This document shows positions 62,504 to 64,000 of a stretch of DNA of 64,000 bases, in pieces (within the stretch, counting starts at the first letter, position 1; each line of letters opens with the position of its first letter). The notes beneath the pieces are model-generated. The model worked only from the letters and a program-made list of their open reading frames with translations. It did not search any database and had not been told where the DNA came from. Position numbers and translations under genes: made by a program. The stretch is from contig JAVEUP010000005.1 of assembly GCA_034005525.1 (NCBI GenBank), positions 1 through 64,000 on the forward strand. Direction: 5' to 3'. Origin of the DNA: PWXP01 sp034005525. GTDB taxonomy: Bacteria > Planctomycetota > Planctomycetia > Pirellulales > Thermoguttaceae.

Positions 62504-63231
62504 CAGACGATCTCCTCGGGCGGCAGCGGCCGTTCGTTCCGCTCCAGTTCGGTGATCTCCCCGCTGCGCAGATGCACCACCCGGTCGGCCGCGCCGGCGA
62601 TAGCCGTGTTGTGCGTGATGACCACAATGGTCGTGCCGAACTCGTTCCTCAGGTCGACCAGCAATCGGAGCACGCGCTTGCCCGTCTCGAAGTCAAGCGC
62701 GCCGGTCGGCTCGTCGCACAACAGCAGCTCAGGGTTCTTGGCAATCGCGCGGGCAATCGATACCCTCTGCTGCTCGCCGCCGGAAAGCTGGGCGGGGAAG
62801 TGGTCGGCGCGCTCGGCGAGGCCAACCTTTGTAAGAGCGTCGAGCGGGTCCATGGGATCGCGGCTGAGTTCGGTGGCCACCATCACGTTCTCCACCGCCG
62901 TCAAATTCGGGACCAGGTTGTAGAACTGGAATACGAACCCGACCGAATCGCGGCGGTACTGGGTCAATTCCGCCTGGCTCCAAGCGGTCATCTCGCGGTT
63001 GCGGAAGAACAGGCGGCCGGCGCTCGGGCTGTCCAACCCGCCCACAAGGTTCAGCAAGGTCGTCTTCCCCGAGCCGCTGGGGCCCACCATCACAAGCAGT
63101 TCGGCAGCGCGGATATCCAGCGACACCCGGCGCGCGGCCAGAACCTCAACTTCGCCCATGGTGAACGTCTTGTCGACGGCCTCCAACCGCAACAGTACGT
63201 CGTGGGGGGCATTGTTGGATTCTTGGGACAT
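62500..63231 (-). CDS. ABC transporter ATP-binding protein (MacB/LolD type)
   Basis: The 243-residue ATPase has Walker A GPSGSGKTTL, Q-loop FVFQFYNLVPNLTAVENV, signature LSGGEQQR, Walker B LLLCDEPTGALD and the switch His in ITHN. The LolD/MacB subgroup is indicated by the short length and the NLVPNLTAVENVM phrase. It is the first gene of a three-gene operon (ATPase, permease, adaptor) transcribed leftward from about 63240. Confidence 0.95.
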   Translation of the reverse strand: MSQESNNAPHDVLLRLEAVDKTFTMGEVEVLAARRVSLDIRAAELLVMVGPSGSGKTTLLNLVGGLDSPSAGRLFFRNREMTAWSQAELTQYRRDSVGFVFQFYNLVPNLTAVENVMVATELSRDPMDPLDALTKVGLAERADHFPAQLSGGEQQRVSIARAIAKNPELLLCDEPTGALDFETGKRVLRLLVDLRNEFGTTIVVITHNTAIAGAADRVVHLRSGEITELERNERPLPPEEIVW

Positions 63232-63567
63232 GACACCCTCTTGGAAGACTCACCGACAACGGCAGATGCGGGGTAGAGCATCCTTTTGGAGCGTACATCT
63301 TCCCAACCGGGTAGGCAAATCAAAGGAGGGCTCTGTTCCCTGTGCTTACGGCATTCAGCCACACAATCGTCAGGGACCACAGAACCTTTACGGCCAACCC
63401 CACAATACCCGCTCTGGGCTGGAACATGACCTATGCTTGTTCTGAACGACTATCACGATCGAACCCCCCCGATCACAAGACCATCGGTTGTGCTTTGAAG
63501 ACGGCAACATCTTCAACGGCACGGCTGGTCCGCACCAATCGATTCGCAGCTAGGAAGACTCGCACCC
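63232..63567. other. Divergent intergenic region with no supported gene
   Basis: The 336 bases between the exporter operon and the HEAT-like gene hold no convincing frame. Promoters for both directions must lie here, but no clear hexamer pairs stand out. Confidence 0.4.
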
Positions 63568-64000
63568 ATGAAACCAGGCCCCAAGGCAACCTTCCAGTTC
63601 CTGGCAAGAACGGAAAACGAGGCAGCCGTCGAGGTGCTCGTTGCCGGGCTTGACTCCGAACACGAGCCAACGCGTTACGCTTCGCTGCGCGCGTTGCTGG
63701 AGCGTCGTAATGACGTGGGGCATTGGGCCATTTTCAAACGTCTCGGCAGGTTCGACGAGACGGAACGCGAGATCATTGCCGAGCGGCCCGCACGGTTGGT
63801 CCGCATCGTGGCCGAGGTGCTCAAGGACAGCAATCCGAAAGCCGTCGAAAGGGCGTGCGCCACGGTGGATCACTTTCGGCTCTACGACGCGGTACCTTCG
63901 CTCATTTCGGCACTCGTTCGGGAGAACAATCCCAACGCCCCTGTCTTGGCCCGGAGTGTCCTGAAACTCACCGAGTCCTTCTATGCCGAGCTATGCGAGA
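63568..64000 (+). CDS. HEAT-repeat-like protein, N-terminal part (cut by the window end)
   Basis: The frame from ATG 63568 runs open to the last base, giving 144 residues. It consists of short antiparallel helix pairs: ATFQFLARTENEAAVEVLVA, TRYASLRALLERRNDVGHWA, LVRIVAEVLKDSNPKAVERA, AVPSLISALVRENNPNAPVL and ARSVLKLTESFYAELCE, a pattern of HEAT/Armadillo-type repeats often seen in planctomycete scaffold proteins. A weak AGGAAG lies 12 bases upstream. No catalytic feature is visible in this part. Confidence 0.7.
   Translation, partial: MKPGPKATFQFLARTENEAAVEVLVAGLDSEHEPTRYASLRALLERRNDVGHWAIFKRLGRFDETEREIIAERPARLVRIVAEVLKDSNPKAVERACATVDHFRLYDAVPSLISALVRENNPNAPVLARSVLKLTESFYAELCE

Overview
The window looks like a chromosomal segment of a planctomycete (Planctomycetota, most likely Pirellulales or a close lineage). 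The evidence is the gene content together with the high-GC codon use: a DUF1559 pseudopilin-like protein with the H-X9-DG motif, a PEP-CTERM protein, a DUF1598 protein, a DUF11-repeat lipoprotein, an HDOD protein, SUMF1-type and endonuclease/exonuclease/phosphatase secreted proteins, and many large secreted glycosidases. No rRNA, CRISPR array, complete insertion sequence or prophage is visible. One tRNA gene, tRNA-Leu(GAG), lies at 27473-27556.

Layout. 0-9.2 kb: the end of an unknown gene, a DUF11 lipoprotein, carbon starvation transporter cstA, a Tat-exported TIM-barrel protein, and a cysJ-cysI assimilatory sulfite reductase pair. 9.2-18.7 kb: a secreted beta-helix protein, a very large secreted glycosidase-like protein, a hybrid sensor kinase with a haem-binding-type sensor domain, and a methyltransferase. 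18.9-21.5 kb, minus strand: a promoter, a clear cobalamin riboswitch, a DUF1559 pseudopilin and a PEP-CTERM beta-propeller-like protein in that order. This is the most interesting locus: it suggests a cell-surface vitamin B12 capture system unlike the TonB/BtuB paradigm. 21.7-27.6 kb: a small histidine kinase, a membrane protein, an OmpA-like protein, hisH, a GAF-SpoIIE phosphatase and the tRNA. 27.6-34 kb is a decayed region. It holds an integrase tail, a frameshifted RCC1-repeat gene and a broken DUF499 ATPase, interspersed with intact small genes (YbjQ family, zinc ribbon, exonuclease III, SUMF1 family, phosphatase family), and it is followed by a truncated kptA.

34.9-50.6 kb is a co-directional polysaccharide-degradation cluster: a GH36-type alpha-galactosidase, a GH2 enzyme, a GH127 beta-L-arabinofuranosidase, a second GH2 paralogue, and an IPT/beta-helix protein. 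The GH36 and both GH2 enzymes share an inserted accessory module, which in the GH2 proteins lies between the two catalytic glutamates. Together the set points to galactose- and arabinose-rich plant or algal glycans such as pectin side chains or arabinogalactan; the substrate is inference.

50.9-64 kb: a secreted protein of unknown function, queC, a KefB-type antiporter, an HDOD protein with a degenerate GGDEF-like tail, a DUF1598 protein, a small helical protein, a three-gene ABC export operon (ATPase, FtsX-type permease, HlyD-type adaptor; minus strand), and the start of a HEAT-repeat-like gene cut by the window end.
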